The translations under genes and the position numbers were made by a program. The notes beneath the pieces are model-generated. The model was not told where the DNA came from. It was given only the letters and a program-made list of their open reading frames with translations, and made no database searches. From Maylandia zebra (lineage: Eukaryota; Chordata; Actinopteri; Cichliformes; Cichlidae), in the NCBI RefSeq assembly GCF_041146795.1, contig NC_135179.1, forward strand, positions 13,203,047 through 13,267,046: a stretch of DNA of 64,000 nucleotides, given 5' to 3'. How positions within the stretch are numbered: position 1 is the stretch's first letter; every line of letters begins with the position of its first letter. Below are positions 1 to 27,180 of this stretch, one piece after another.

Positions 1-1090
1 ATGAGCAGGGAGTGGTGGATGAAGAGTCTGACGTCCTGAAGCAAGACCGCTGTTGGGAAGACTATTGGAGACTGCTTTTCCCAAAGGTACCAGAGCACAG
101 AGTGATTTTTGTTTTTTCACTAACATGACTCACTAATGAGTCACAGTGAATGTTGTTTGTCTGTCTGTGTCCTGGGATGATGTGACACCTGTCACTTAGA
201 GGAGGAGGTTACAGCAAATATATGGTCAGACTACACCTATGCATAATAGTAAATTGATGCAAGCATAATATATTTCAATTTGTTTGTTTTATTATTAATT
301 CATTAATGTTCATATTACAACATTACAACATGCTGTCTTTCCACCCACCTCATAGATCACAGTCCAGGACATACTTGAGTTTGAGAAGACGTACAAGGGC
401 TCTGACGAGGAGCGACAGGATGTGATCAAGCTTTACTTACAGCACGAGGGAGATATGGACGCCATCACCGCCTCAGCTCTGTGCTGCTCCCAAGAAGATG
501 AGCCCAGGCTGTGCAGCATGATCCAAGATGCCATCGATAGTGGCGAAGTAACAGCCTTCCCAGCTTTTACTCATGAGACCGAGAAGAAGAAAAGGGCCCG
601 GAGGAAGAGGGTGAGAGATGTGTTGGTGTTGAATCACAACTTATGTGCAGGGTTTTGTTTTGTTTTTTGCCATGATTGTTAGATGGCCAAAAGTACTTGT
701 AAAACTTTAATCATTGCTAATAATTTGTAAGAAATGAGTACAAAAGATAAGGCTCCAGTGTCTTTGAGCTTAATGATTGCACCTAACCTTGCAGGCTGAT
801 AGAGAGCGCCAAGAAGCAGAGGAAATGCAGAAAAAGATGGGGCTGGACGACCAGGATGACAGTCTTGTGATGATGCTTAAGGTGACAAATGCATGTGCAG
901 ATGTTAGAAAGTTTCAGGGGTATAGCTTGTTTATCCTCTGACTAACTTTGCTTTCTTCTTGTTTCCTTCTCTGCAGCAACGACAGCAGTCCAGAGAGCAA
1001 AATTTTAACAGTTTCCTGTCTGACCTGGAAGCAAAATACTCCAAGAAAAGTGCCCCAAAACCCCAAAAAGGAAAAAAAGCAAAAAAGTAA
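1..1090 (+). CDS. dnajc9: DnaJ homolog subfamily C member 9, 3' half (histone H3-H4 co-chaperone)
   Basis: This is the C-terminal part of DNAJC9, a J-domain protein that delivers HSP70 to histones H3-H4 in the nucleus. The 5' exons with the J domain lie left of the window. Four coding exons are seen: 1-86 (partial), 356-610, 795-881 and 977-1090, all with GT-AG borders and in frame, giving about 180 residues. The first exon reads [15 protein letters not shown] and then DYWRLLFPK, matching human DEQGTVDEDS and AYWRLLFKK. Next comes [11 protein letters not shown] (human [11 protein letters not shown]), a [18 protein letters not shown] stretch (human EEPRIRNIIQQAIDAGEV), [10 protein letters not shown] (human LGLDEGVDSL), and a basic lysine-rich tail. 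The stop is TAA at 1088-1090. Two AATAAA signals follow at 1285 and 1301. It converges tail-to-tail on fam149b1, as in human. Identity is secure; only the N-terminus is missing. Confidence 0.95.
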
Positions 1091-2205
1091 AATGTTCTAA
1101 TATTAGTAGATACAATGTATGTAAGTTCTGGAAGATAACCACATTCACAAAACAAACAACTTTGGAAGAACATTCATATACACAGTTGTACAGCTGCATT
1201 CTGTAATCATTGAAATGATCAGCCTCAGTAGCTTTTATGTGACGCTGTATTTTGTCTCATTTGTTTTTTCTGTTAATCTTAAAAAATAAAAAAAAACCCA
1301 AATAAATCCAGTTATGTAACACATCATTGCTTCACAGCGTTGTTTATTTATTTATTTTTACAAAACAGGTTAAAAGAAAATGCATTGCAGAAAATTGTTG
1401 ACTTTTTTTCAAGCTTTGTGGCATGGCTGTCTGATAAATGATCCTGAATACATATAAATTTACCTTTTTGCAGTAACCCTGATGTTACCTGTCAAAGCAC
1501 CCCCGCTTGGCTTAGCTTAGATTTAAAAACGTTACATCCCGTAAAATGTTTTGTACATACGTGACAAGCTATTTACAAATAAAGTTTTATATCACTGCCT
1601 CTTATGTTCCTTTTGCTGTCGTGTCATGCAGTTTAAAACCCACAGCCCCTCTCGTGATTTAAAATAAGCTCGTCTTTTTGTTTTCCTTCCTGTGTACGAT
1701 GATATGCAAAGAGGCTATGGATAAATGCTTGTCGTGTCCCTATAAAAGATACAGTACCAAACTCTCTGATTTAGCTTCAGAGAGGAAAAAAAAAGTGCTT
1801 TTTATCCTCTGTAATCCTGTCGGGATGAATGTGTTATTCCCTGCATAGTGGGTTCCTGGTACAACAACGCAGCACAGAGGATAATATACAGTACGTTCAC
1901 ATATAAATAGATATATACATAGTTACATCATACATGAACTAAGGTCTAAATATGCAGCTCATACTGTACATGAAGATGGAGTTATTGTTAATAATTATTT
2001 CTGTTTGGCAGCCTCATAAGCTGATTTTTGAAGTACAAAAATAGGGTTTTAACAAAAATATTACAAAAGCAGCATAATATGAAAAAAAGAACCTGCTACT
2101 TCTGTAAAACAAAACAGTTCAGTGGGCACGGATGCTGCAGAGCATTGCACTTTGTTGCACTTTAATAAAGATGAGTGGCTCAAAAGTCTGGAGTTTAGAG
2201 GCAAA
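1091..2205. other. Convergent 3' UTRs of dnajc9 and fam149b1
   Basis: No coding content seen. The dnajc9 poly(A) signals (AATAAA at 1285 and 1301) lie about 40 bp from a TTTATTTATTTATTTT run at 1341-1360. On the minus strand that run offers overlapping AATAAA signals for fam149b1. If used, the fam149b1 3' UTR would be about 850 nt and the two transcripts would end almost nose to nose. The fam149b1 site is an inference. Confidence 0.5.
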
Positions 2206-12588
<10,383 letters not shown>

Positions 12589-13711
12589 TCTCCTTTGCCT
12601 CCGTTTTATATGCTCAAACCCTCTCCTCTCCTCCTCGCCTCCACTTCCAGGACGCTCAGGGAACGGTTCAGATGGAGCTCTGACATTTCCTCTAATATTA
12701 GCCCGCAGATACTCTGGATAGAGACGCTGTTTCTTAACGGCTGCAGCTAAGCTACGTCCAAAAAAACTAAGCTAGCTACTGGTACGAGGGTGGCCAGATT
12801 ATTAAAAAAGGCACAAATAGCATCATACAATTTCCACATTCCCTCATAAAATAATACTTGGTTTACTAAATGAGCATATTAGGTAGCCCAGAAGTTCACT
12901 ATTAATTACGTTTCTCTTGCTATATATATATGTATATATATATACATACATATTTTTTTTAATGAGTGTTTAACGTTATTGGAGCAAGCTATCGCCAGCT
13001 CATAGGATATTCTTTGCTAAAGCTAGCATCACCACCAACAACAAAAATAACGCGGGTGTCATGGATACGCAGCTTTGTTGCCCCGAGGGATCGCGGGAAA
13101 TGTATTTCAGGCCAACTAAATGTTTCTAGAAAGCCAAAGGCTGCATACTTCAATTCCCAGCATTCATTGCAATAGCAAGTTGCGTTTATAAAATGTATTC
13201 GCCGGTCCTGTAATTTTAACTAAACGCAAGATGTGTATTCATCACATTTAGTGGAAAATTAGACTTATTATGTAATTTGCATTTATGTAAAGTAATGTAA
13301 AGTATTTTTTGAATCGGTAAAACCGCTACAGAAACAGAAGGTAGGAACTCTGTTTATTATCTGTTTGGCGAGGACGACTGGAATTCGTCGTAGGACCTAA
13401 ACAGTTACAGATGGCGTGAAAGAAACGTATTTAGGAATAACCGTAATAAGAGCCGCTCCAGAATATACTAACACAACATAACCAATTTAAAAGGAAGACA
13501 AGACAAGGTAAGGCCGAATGAAGCTTTCAAGAGGTTGTCGTGACAATCACTAGTAAAACGTTGAGTTTATCTAGAAGCCTACGATTTCCTCTCTTTATTT
13601 CCATCTAAATTTAAAGTCATAATATAAAAGCAGACATTTCCGACCTTTCATATGTCTTTCCACATCGCTTTAGCGTCGTATCTTTTCATTAGGTCTTTTA
13701 AAACTGCTACT
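12589..13711. promoter_or_regulatory. Head-to-head intergenic region of fam149b1 and ecd
   Basis: Divergent start codons (12588 minus, 13712 plus) enclose 1123 bp. No TATA box stands at a convincing distance from either start, in line with shared housekeeping promoters, but no transcription start can be fixed. A TATATATATATG-type AT microsatellite lies at 12921-12950. ECD and FAM149B1 are also divergent in human. Confidence 0.45.
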
Positions 13712-18637
<4,926 letters not shown>

Positions 18638-19770
18638 AGGGCAGGAAGTAGAATCAAATAATTTATATGTGTCATTTGACCTAATGAGATGTGGGAAGTT
18701 AACAGCACAGGAAAGACCAGCAGCTAAATAAATAAACACCAGACACAGTGTGCTTGAGGGAAGCACTGAAATTACTTGTAACACAGATGAAGTTAATATT
18801 TAAAAAAAAAACTTAAATTCATCTGTTTGAAATTACAGTTAACTGAAAGTGAGATTTTGCAGCAAATGAGCATTTTTATCAGGTTAACTGTAAATTTTTA
18901 ATACCTGTTGCTTTGTGTCATTGTTGCATGCACTTATGGTGGTTTTTGTTCTACTACAAAAAATATTTTTCTAAATAAAGCCATTTTTCATTCTTATTTT
19001 TTATTCAAATTGTCAGCATAATTCACATTTTCTTAGCATATTCAAGTGTAATTTTAAAAAATGATGCATATAAACATTTTCCAAAAAGCTCAAGAATGAC
19101 TAGGAAGCAATTTGGCTTCTAATAAAAATGTGAAATACTCAATTACAACAAAAAGAACAGCAGCACTAGAGTGAGTGTTCAGCTCTTTCCACATGTGAAC
19201 CCCCTTCTCATCTGGCATCTCTGCAGTCAGATTCATTCAAGGGCAACTTTTGTCTGTCTCTGGTTAAGTATTAATTCAGTTAACTAAGCGAATTTAAATT
19301 GCTAACTTGTTTTATGATGTTAACTATCTGTGTCAACATTCTGTCATTGTCATCCCTTTTCCTCTGAAAGCTATCAGGGTCATACGAGGACTACTTCTAG
19401 GGATGTTCAGCACATCCGCTGATAAGAGCTCTCAGAAATTACTGTCATAAAATAGGAAATGATTCACATTTATTTTGTTTGTTTATTTGTACATAAGAGA
19501 AATTCAGCTTGTTGATAGTTGCTTAATACTTCAGCTTCATGTCTGAAAGAAAAATTGTAATGTTTGACCCCTGACGCTTAACTGTTTCATTAATAAATAC
19601 CTAGCTTGTAAACTATTTTCCATTAGTGCCACTGATTTAGAAAGTGCGAGCAACAGCACTCATGTTGCTCACGCTGCAGAAAGTCACAAGTAGCTAGGGC
19701 ATGTATCGTCTTAATAACATATTAAAAGAATAAGATAAAAACTTGTGATGACACATAATTACTAACCGTA
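18638..19770. other. ecd 3' UTR and gene-free sequence
   Basis: The ecd 3' UTR runs to about 18990 (AATAAA near 18975). The remaining 780 bp is AT-rich. I searched the minus strand for a further coding exon of the membrane gene at 20216 and saw none with hydrophobic character. Confidence 0.5.
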
Positions 19771-19774
19771 TATC

Positions 19775-20060
19775 AGAATCAGAATCAGAATGGGTTTATT
19801 GCCAGATGTTGAGGTTTACAACATTAGGAAATTGCTGCGGTGCTTCAGTGCAAACAATAAGAATTAAAGTGCTATGTAGAAAGAAAGATATGTGCATGAG
19901 ATATACATGAGATATATACATGAGAATAAGAATTATGAGTGCTACGTAGAAAGATATATACATGAGTGCAGGTGGTGATCAGTGCCAAACATATATACAT
20001 GAGAATAAGAATTAAGAGTGCTACGTTGAAAGATATATACATGAGTGCAGGTGGTGATCG
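19775..20060 (-). repeat. LINE-type 3' tail followed by a 79-bp tandem duplication
   Basis: TATCAGAATCAGAATCAGAA followed by TGGGTTTATTGCC at 19772-19804 is a reversed LINE 3' tail of (TTCTGA)n type. Downstream, the segment beginning with ACATGAGAATAAGAATTA and ending GAGTGCAGGTGGTGATC occurs twice in tandem (about 19915-19980 and 19995-20059) with few differences, and a third partial copy precedes it near 19855-19915. Confidence 0.65.
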
Positions 20061-20215
20061 TTAGTGTGCCACCATAGCCTGCATTTTGTCTTTTATAACT
20101 TTGTAATGTGAGTGGATATTGACTGATAAGGGATGAATAAAGCTAGTATCTACAGGTATAACACTTTGGTTAGGGTCAGTGGAGTGCAAGACGACCTACT
20201 AAATCTTTTAGTCCT

Positions 20216-23200
20216 TTACAGAAGCTGAAAAAATGGCTGAACTATGTACCTCACTGAGTGGAGCAGTGCAGCAGCAAGGGGTGAGACACAAAGAGCCACT
20301 ACACCGACCAGGAAGCTCAGCACCATTCCCAGCAGGAGAATAGCAAGCAGGTATCCATGGAAGAGCAGGCTGCGCCAGTTGGCCTGACTCAACACATGCC
20401 AGGGACGCTCTGGGTGCAGACACCACAGGAGGCCCAACACCCAGCTCTGGTTCACCAGCTGTGTATAGTAGATGTCAAAAACAGAGGCTTGGGAATCTGG
20501 AGGGTGGCTGCGCTCCATCTCAGACACTTTAGCAAGCCAAGTCAGAGACAGGCTGTGCAGGATTAAAGCCAGAGGTCCATATATATACTCCAGAGGCACA
20601 ATACTTAAGAGACCCTCAGATGCTGCAGACAGACAGAAAGAGAAAACTAATTAGAGATTCATTTACTCTAATATGTGAAACCCTCATCTGATATCCAAAC
20701 TTTTACCTGTGATGATCACAGAGGTCCCACTGATGATGAAAGTCAGAGCAGTGATGTGGCTTGCTGGTGGGGATGCCAGCTTCAAGGCAAAACTAAAGGC
20801 CACAGTCACCAGGGGCAGCAGAAGCACCATGAGGACGAAGAGGTTGGAAGATGAGCTGCTGGCTCTGGCCCACATGGTCAGCACTGCTTGAATGCTGCTA
20901 CAGATAGCAGACGGCAGCATCCTCTCACCCAGGGACCTTGAATAACTCCTTAGATGCACCAGATCCAGGGCATGCAGGAGATTTAAGAATAAGAGAGACA
21001 CCAGAACCTGAAAAGACAGAATATAAAAAAATAAACAATTATCTAACTTTAAAAAAGCCCACATGTGGTTATGTGAATCACTCATTTTTAATGATAGGAA
21101 CTGGAGGGTCATGTGCCTGGCGGGACTGTCGATCGAGGACGCTGAAGATATCTACCTATTCGGAACCATGATAACAGGGTTCTTGCTGATTGGAGCTGGC
21201 TTGGCCCTGACTTATCGGAGAAATAAGAGAGCGGAACCGGCTGTTCAAACCCCCCCAAAGCTGCCCGCTGGAATCGAAGCGACGGGACGAGGCGCGACCT
21301 CTCACAACGAACGCAGTGTGGTTAACACCTTGGAGACGCTTACAGCTGCCGTGAAGACTCAAAACAACACCATTGAGCGTATGTTGGGATACATCAAAGA
21401 GAGGCCTGCTCAAAATGAGACCCTTGAGCTGGATCACATTGCAGAACGGCTCACTGCAGTTGTGGGGTCTCAGAATCAAAAGAATGATAACACCATGGAA
21501 CAGAAGTTTGATACCATCATGGGGAGGCTTGCGGCTCTCCAACGGGAGATTGAGAGACCAGTGTCGGAGTGTTAAGAACAGCTTGAAATTCTTCTCTTCT
21601 TAGCTGCTCGCATAAAAAGAAAATTGACAACATCAACATGCGGACACCACAGCGCCAGCTGGGGCTGGAACCGAACAAAAACTCCCTGATAACGACTGTG
21701 TGATGACTATTCTTCCCATCCCATGCAAGGCCACCTGGATTGGCTAGCAGACTGTTTACTTAGCCTGATAGGGCGAAGGACACTGTCTCAGCTGAACTAT
21801 GGACACGCACACACATACACTTACACTGGTAAGCACTCACACATTTCCCTTCCCCTTCCAATGCCTTCAATGCTTGTTGCCTCCTGGGAACACGAGGCGG
21901 GTCTGGGCCCGCGCTGGAGAGTCGGCGCAGTGGCAGGATGTCTGCTGTGTTGCCTGGGATTACTCCTTATCCCCTACCCAACCCTGTTGCTGGTCACGTG
22001 CTCTATAATGTTGTACTGTGGACATTTATGTGCTTTTCTGTGCAGAGGAGTTTTTTTTTGTTTCCTGTTCTCATGCTGTCCTCCTGTAGCCCGGCATGAG
22101 TAGAGGTCTCTTTTTTTCCTCTTGTACCTTTCCCATTGTAGTGTACGTTTCAGTTCAGTTCAGTTCAGTTCTTTTTTATTTCAAACATATACATTCACCA
22201 ACATTTCATAAAATCATTCCATACAGTTGTTTGAAAAGGAGTAGGCAGAAGTATATACTTATTTAGCCCTACCCCCTCAGGTTTACATCCTCATCATCTA
22301 AATTTGAACAACAAAAACGTATACAATGCCTTCAGCTTAGAACATAACATCTCAAAAAAATATTTTCACATGTTCAACTAAAACTATATTTAGATTTGCT
22401 AATTTGCAGAAGAAAATAAACATGAGTTTGACTGCTGTCTTAGGTTAATTGCATTTTCTTCATTCTTATACTTATTTAATATTTCTTTTTTGAGTTTTAT
22501 TTTAAACTGGTTTATATCACTACTGACCTTTATTTCTTCTTTTAACTCATTCCAGAATTTAACTCCTTTTCAATGTTGTTCTTACTCTTTGTAATTTTAA
22601 ATTCCACTTCCCTCTAAAATTATACCTCCCTTCTCTTTCTAAGAACCATTTACTTATTTCGATTGGGAGCATCCCTTTCCTTACCTTATATATTATTTGC
22701 ACTGTTTTAAACGTCACCAGATCCTGGAATTTTATAGCTTGCGTCCTAATAAAGAGTGCATTTGTGTGAGCCCTATACCCCTCCTGATTTATTAGTCTAA
22801 TGGCCCTTTTCTGCATTATGATTATAGTCTGAATATTACTTTTATATGTATTTCCCCAAACCTCTACACAATAACTCATGTATGGTAATAGCAAAGCACA
22901 ATATAACATATACAATGTTTTCCTATCCAGAAACTGTTTTACTTTCCCCAAGACAGCAATGCCCCGTGCTAACTTTCCCCTCACATAAGTGATGTGTGAT
23001 TTCCAACAGGCCTTTTGATCAATGATCACACCAAGAAATTTTATGGCATTAACCCTTTCTAGATATATATTATCGACACAAATTTCAATGTTAATGTTTT
23101 TCTTATAGTTTCCGAATAACATAAATTTTGTTTTATTTAAATTTAAGGACAATTTGTTTCTATCAAACCACTTCTTTAATATCTTTAACTCCTGTGTGAT

Positions 23201-26200
23201 CACCTCCAAAACCTGTTGAAATTCCGCACCTGAACAAAGTATATTGGTATCATCTGCAAAAATTACAAACTTTAGTATCTTCGATACTTTACAAATATCA
23301 TTTATATACATAATAAACATTTTCGAACCTAATACCGATCCTTGAGGTACACCACATTCAATATCCATCATTTTAGATTTAAACTCATTTATTTGTACAT
23401 ATTGCTGTCGATTCATCACATAGCTGTTTATTCAATCCAGTACCACACCCCTGAACCCATATTTTTCCAGTTTGATTTTTAGAATTTCGTGGTCAACAGT
23501 ATCAAATGCTTTTTTTTAGATCTAGAAAGACTCCAAGTGCATACTTCTTGTTATCCATACATTCTGTTATTTCTTCCATTAAATCCATCAATGCCAAAAC
23601 TGTTGATCTATTATTTCTAAACCCATACTGGCAATTTGCCAACAAATCATATTTATCCACAAAGCTATCAAATCTTTTTAGAAATAGTTTTTCCAGTATC
23701 TTAGAAAACTGGGAGAGTACCGACACTGGTCTATAATTTGTAAAACAATGCTTTTCACCTGATTTATAAATAGGAATAACTTTTGCAACTTTCATTTTTT
23801 GTGGAAAAACCCCTTCCTGGAAAGACAAATTAAAAATATATTGTAGTGGTTTTACAATACCATCAATTACTCTCTTTACCGTTACCATATCAATATCATG
23901 ACAGTCATTTCAGTGTTTTTTCTGTAATGCAACCGTTCTCTGACTTGTATCCCCATGTGATGTCTGTGTTGTATGTGTAAGGTCGGGGGGCGGGTTCATT
24001 CCACTGCAGGGTAACCTGCCACTGCATGTGGCGAATAAATTTTGAACTTGAACTTGAACATTTACTTCAATTCATGTGGCTAAGGCATGTTAACACAAAC
24101 CGGAATGTGTGAAAGGTAGTAACGTTTACAGCTGAGACTGAGTGAGTGCCTCTTCATCAGCAATTGCCTGCAGGGTCAATTTGGGTCATAATTTCGAACT
24201 AGTCCTGACAAAAGGGAACAGAGTTCACATCTACTTAAAAAAATAATAATAATATTTTAAGCAAAAGTCAAACAATGAAAAAGTAATAAAAAAAATCAAT
24301 ATTTTAATTAATATTGTACAACATCATCATCATTTCTGTTTTTGACAGCACACTTAATCATTTCAATGTTGCCACTTTAGAGCCTGTAAATATTGTGATG
24401 GATTTCTATCGAACATGTTAGCAAGTAAATGAGTTAACTGTAGAGATATTAAACACTATTACATTATGAACTAATAGTGAAATAAATGCTTATGTCATTT
24501 CATGCTCAAGCAGCTGTAGTTTATTGGGTGGGTAATACATTACAATTAGCCATTCTTTGCACAATAATATTTTACACTCGGGGGCACTTCATTAGTTCAG
24601 CTGGTGGTTAATAAGAGCTCAGTACAACGGAGCAGCTTTAGGATGTGGTGAAACAGGATTGATGTGCGATGTGATCATGTCAATATGAAACAAAATCTCA
24701 GAGGACTGTTTCCAGCACCTTGTTGAATCCGTCCAACAAACAATGAAGTCTGGAATGCAAAGGGTAGTCTAGCCTGGTACTAGCAAGGTGTACCTAATGA
24801 AGTGTGAGCATATGCTGTTGACTTTTCACTAACACATCCTGATTTCTGCATTCTTGAATTTATGATAAATATGCTGCAACATACCTACACATTTACTATT
24901 CTTCTGAAGGACCTCATAAACAAAATGCATATAAAGCGGGTCATATGGATAAGACGTGGACTAAACTCAACCGGTCCTGTGACTCATTTTCAGTTGTTAC
25001 GGGCAATGTTAGCTTGTGGACCATACTATACTGTGCTATACTGACCATTTAGTCAGTATAGCACCTCTCCTATATATCAGCAGTTGAGGTCAAAGCTGGA
25101 CACCCAAAAGTTAATTCCACCTTTGTACAGCGTCACACTTGCATCTGAGTTCATTGGGCAATAATTTGGTTAAACATCTATCCTGCACACGTGTTATCAG
25201 CAATAACGTCCTTCTGTCACTTCCCTCTACGTCTGCTTTCACCTTTAAACTAGCACAAACAGCAATTACTGATAGAATTTCACTGACCACCACAGCTGAC
25301 GGCACAAATGATTAACAACAATCCAATGATTAAGCTTACATTTTGAAAGACCATTTGAATGTTTGTTATAACTTCCTACGTTTTTCTTTTGCAATATGTA
25401 ACTTCATTATTTGCCTTGATGTTGGCAAAGCTATTATAAATGCACCTGTAATTGAAGCAAAAGCAAATACCCTGCGGTCAAGAAACAGAGCTTTGTGTAA
25501 ACTAAAAAGCATTTGAGTGGCCTCACATGACCTTTTTTCTCACTTATATAAATTACTATTTATACTAATTTGTAAAAAGGTATTTTTGACCTTATCCTTT
25601 CTAATCAGAGTTTGGTTGTGTCCAAAAGAAGAAAATCCAAAAGTTGCAGACACCAACCTGGGCAAAGCTGAGGGCCACAGGATACGGGTAGCGATACTGA
25701 GGGATAAAAATGGAAGCCACAAAGTTTCTGAGTTTGTCGCCCAGACCATATATCACCACAACCAGCAGGACCAGACTGGCAACCAGGGGCTTCAGCGCAT
25801 GATGCGCTGAAAGACACCTTACAGCCGAGGCATATCTCGTCCTCCATCTCCCTGAACTGTGCACAAGAGACATAAACCATAAAGTCACACTGATAACAAT
25901 GAACTTATAAAATGTTTTTTTTTCTTTTTGTTCTGAGTTTAATGTTTTAAAAAAACTTACATTGGAGGATATATAACCTTTCGTTTGCAATGCAAGTTTG
26001 CATTTTAAATGCAACTCCTGACTCTTTTATATGGTTCCCAAGATCCAATATATTAGATTAAATTTAAAAAAAAAAAAAAAACAGCAACAACAACAACAAA
26101 AACAGCATTATCTTTTATCCAAAAGATGTGTGTTTTTTAAATTTATTTATTTTTGTATTTTATTGCAGGATTTCCCACCTGAAGTCCATGTAGTGAGAGC

Positions 26201-26770
26201 AAACGTTATTTCCTCTCACAACAACCTAACTTTGCTATTTACGGATGATCTCAAACAGTGTTCTAAACATGTATTGTAGTCGGGACAATCACATCACAAT
26301 TACATACACTGTCTGATTGTTTTGTTGTTCCTTTTCAGTTGTTTATGTTCCGTGTGGCATGTCCGAAAATCGGTGTCTGCTATTGTAGTTTCCTTGTTAA
26401 CAGTGCGTCCCTTTTAGACCAGAATATTCTTTTTCAATAAAACTCATGTCAATTATGAGTCTGTAAATATACGGCATAATAGTAAAAGTCAAATAAATGA
26501 TAACATAAAGCGCAGAATAAATATGTATTAAATGTAATAAGACCTCAGAGGACTAGTAGGCGCGTTTAGCTTTAACAGCCTATCAGCAGAACTGAAGCCC
26601 GATCATAAAAAGTGCTGCTTTAAAACTTAAAAAGAAAAGAAAGACGTATAGACAAACTATAGCAAAACAAATTTAAAAGGAGCGCAACTCATTTTCTTTT
26701 CGGGGGAGGAAAAAAAGCGAGAAACGACATCTACTCACCATTTTGTTGTCGTCATAAAGTCATAGTTCAT
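20216..26770 (-). CDS. Multi-pass membrane protein, SLC35/drug-metabolite-transporter-like, 4 exons
   Basis: Exons on the minus strand: 26770-26739, 25856-25658, 21007-20707, 20622-20216. They total 939 nt (312 aa); the exon junctions are in frame and at GT-AG sites. The start MNYDFMTTTKCSGRWRTRYA is cytosolic-looking. About nine hydrophobic segments follow, e.g. LVASLVLLVVVIYGLG, VLVSLLFLNLLHALDLV, LFVLMVLLLPLVTVAFSFAL, YGPLALILHSLSLTWLA and AILLLGMVLSFLVGVVALCV. Spacing, a YRYPYPVALSFAQVLVSLLF segment and the late SPLAAALLHSVR resemble nucleotide-sugar transporters of SLC35 in the DMT superfamily; this is fold-level similarity, not a named match. An alternative end exists: GTGAG|GTACAT near the 3' end of exon 4 could be a donor to an unseen exon. 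The gene occupies the place of human NUDT13. Intron 2 carries nested retroelements. Confidence 0.6.
21111..21575 (+). CDS. Small membrane-anchored coiled-coil protein of a retroposon
   Basis: An intact 154-residue frame from MCLAGLSIEDAEDIYLFG to the TAA at 21573. Residues about 20-40 (GTMITGFLLIGAGLALTY) form one clear transmembrane helix, followed by the basic stop-transfer RRNKR. The remainder is polar. From about residue 68 a heptad-like pattern (VNTLETLTAAVKTQNNTIER, IAERLTAVVGSQNQ, KFDTIMGRLAALQREIER) suggests a coiled coil. No introns. It lies inside a repeat-like unit with a poly(A) signal and repeat tail, so it is probably an element-borne gene, not a host gene. An in-frame ATG at 21063 would add 16 residues but reads poorly. 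Function unknown. Confidence 0.45.
   Translation: MCLAGLSIEDAEDIYLFGTMITGFLLIGAGLALTYRRNKRAEPAVQTPPKLPAGIEATGRGATSHNERSVVNTLETLTAAVKTQNNTIERMLGYIKERPAQNETLELDHIAERLTAVVGSQNQKNDNTMEQKFDTIMGRLAALQREIERPVSEC
22149..23907 (-). mobile_element. 5'-truncated LINE (L2/Rex1-like group) with reverse transcriptase domain
   Basis: Minus-strand reading shows RT motifs in order. TNYRPVSVLSQFSKILEKLF, QYGFRNNRST and GVFLDLKK lie in one frame (23888-23502). CGVPQGSVLGSKMF, the FADDT active-site motif and the thumb/C-terminal domain lie in a second (23419-22559). A frame break near 23420-23510 separates them, and the endonuclease half is absent, so it is dead. The 3' tail is AACTG pentamers (22151-22170 as CAGTT). 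Both ends abut TTTCAGT (22148-22154 and 23908-23914), the probable target duplication. Clade is inferred from motif style. Confidence 0.88.
24060..25657. other. Intron 2 remainder of the SLC35-like gene
   Basis: AT-rich sequence without coding signal on either strand. The only structure seen is a perfect 13-bp inverted repeat, GTGCTATACTGAC at 25033-25045 and its complement at 25052-25064, with a 6-nt loop. Confidence 0.5.
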
Positions 26771-27180
26771 CTTCAACCTCCAAACCAGCCATTCCGTCTG
26801 TGTTGCTGTCACTTCCATTCATTCCTACAACAGCCAGTAATAATGCGATTATATCAATAATAATAATTCATCCTCGTAACGGACACGTATCCCGTCCGCC
26901 TTTTATTTTGGTATTTAAATAAATATAGACTTGTAACTTCATTTATGCAGTTTGCTTGAGGTGAAGTAGTACCCTTTGCACCTCCTGCTTTGGCAACTGT
27001 TTGTGACATTCCTCTCCGGCTTTTCGTTGGCTAACGACCACATGACCGCCTGTGCAAGGGTGAATTTGAATAAACAGATTCATTAAACTGGGAGGATGCC
27101 GCTCTGTAGCCTGCTTCTCAGAGTCTACCTGCTGCACTGTGCGCTCTGGGGTTCTTATAACTGTATTGCTATAAACACTA
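26771..27180. promoter_or_regulatory. 5' region of the SLC35-like gene
   Basis: The likely 5' UTR and promoter of the minus-strand gene starting at 26770. No TATA or other diagnostic element can be called. A short minus-strand reading frame here (27137-26943) has no recognisable similarity. Confidence 0.3.

Larger units (their letters stand above)
21085..24059 (+). mobile_element. Unclassified retroposon with membrane/coiled-coil ORF, interrupted by an antisense LINE
   Basis: Two parts, about 21085-22150 and 23908-24059, flank an antisense LINE and share its 7-bp target duplication TTTCAGT. The right part ends with GCGAATAAATTTTGAACTTG and a TTGAAC repeat tail, the style of elements copied by LINE machinery. 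The left part carries an open frame (listed separately) followed by about 560 bp without coding signal. No reverse transcriptase, integrase, capsid or terminal repeats were seen. The 5' border is approximate. It lies antisense in intron 2 of the membrane gene. Confidence 0.5.

Noticed and set aside
20938-21171. 77-codon plus frame across exon 3 of the SLC35-like gene
   Set aside because: Antisense shadow of a coding exon.
26943-27137. Minus frame upstream of the SLC35-like gene as an extra first exon
   Set aside because: No donor connects it in frame and MNYDFMTTTK already gives a plausible start.
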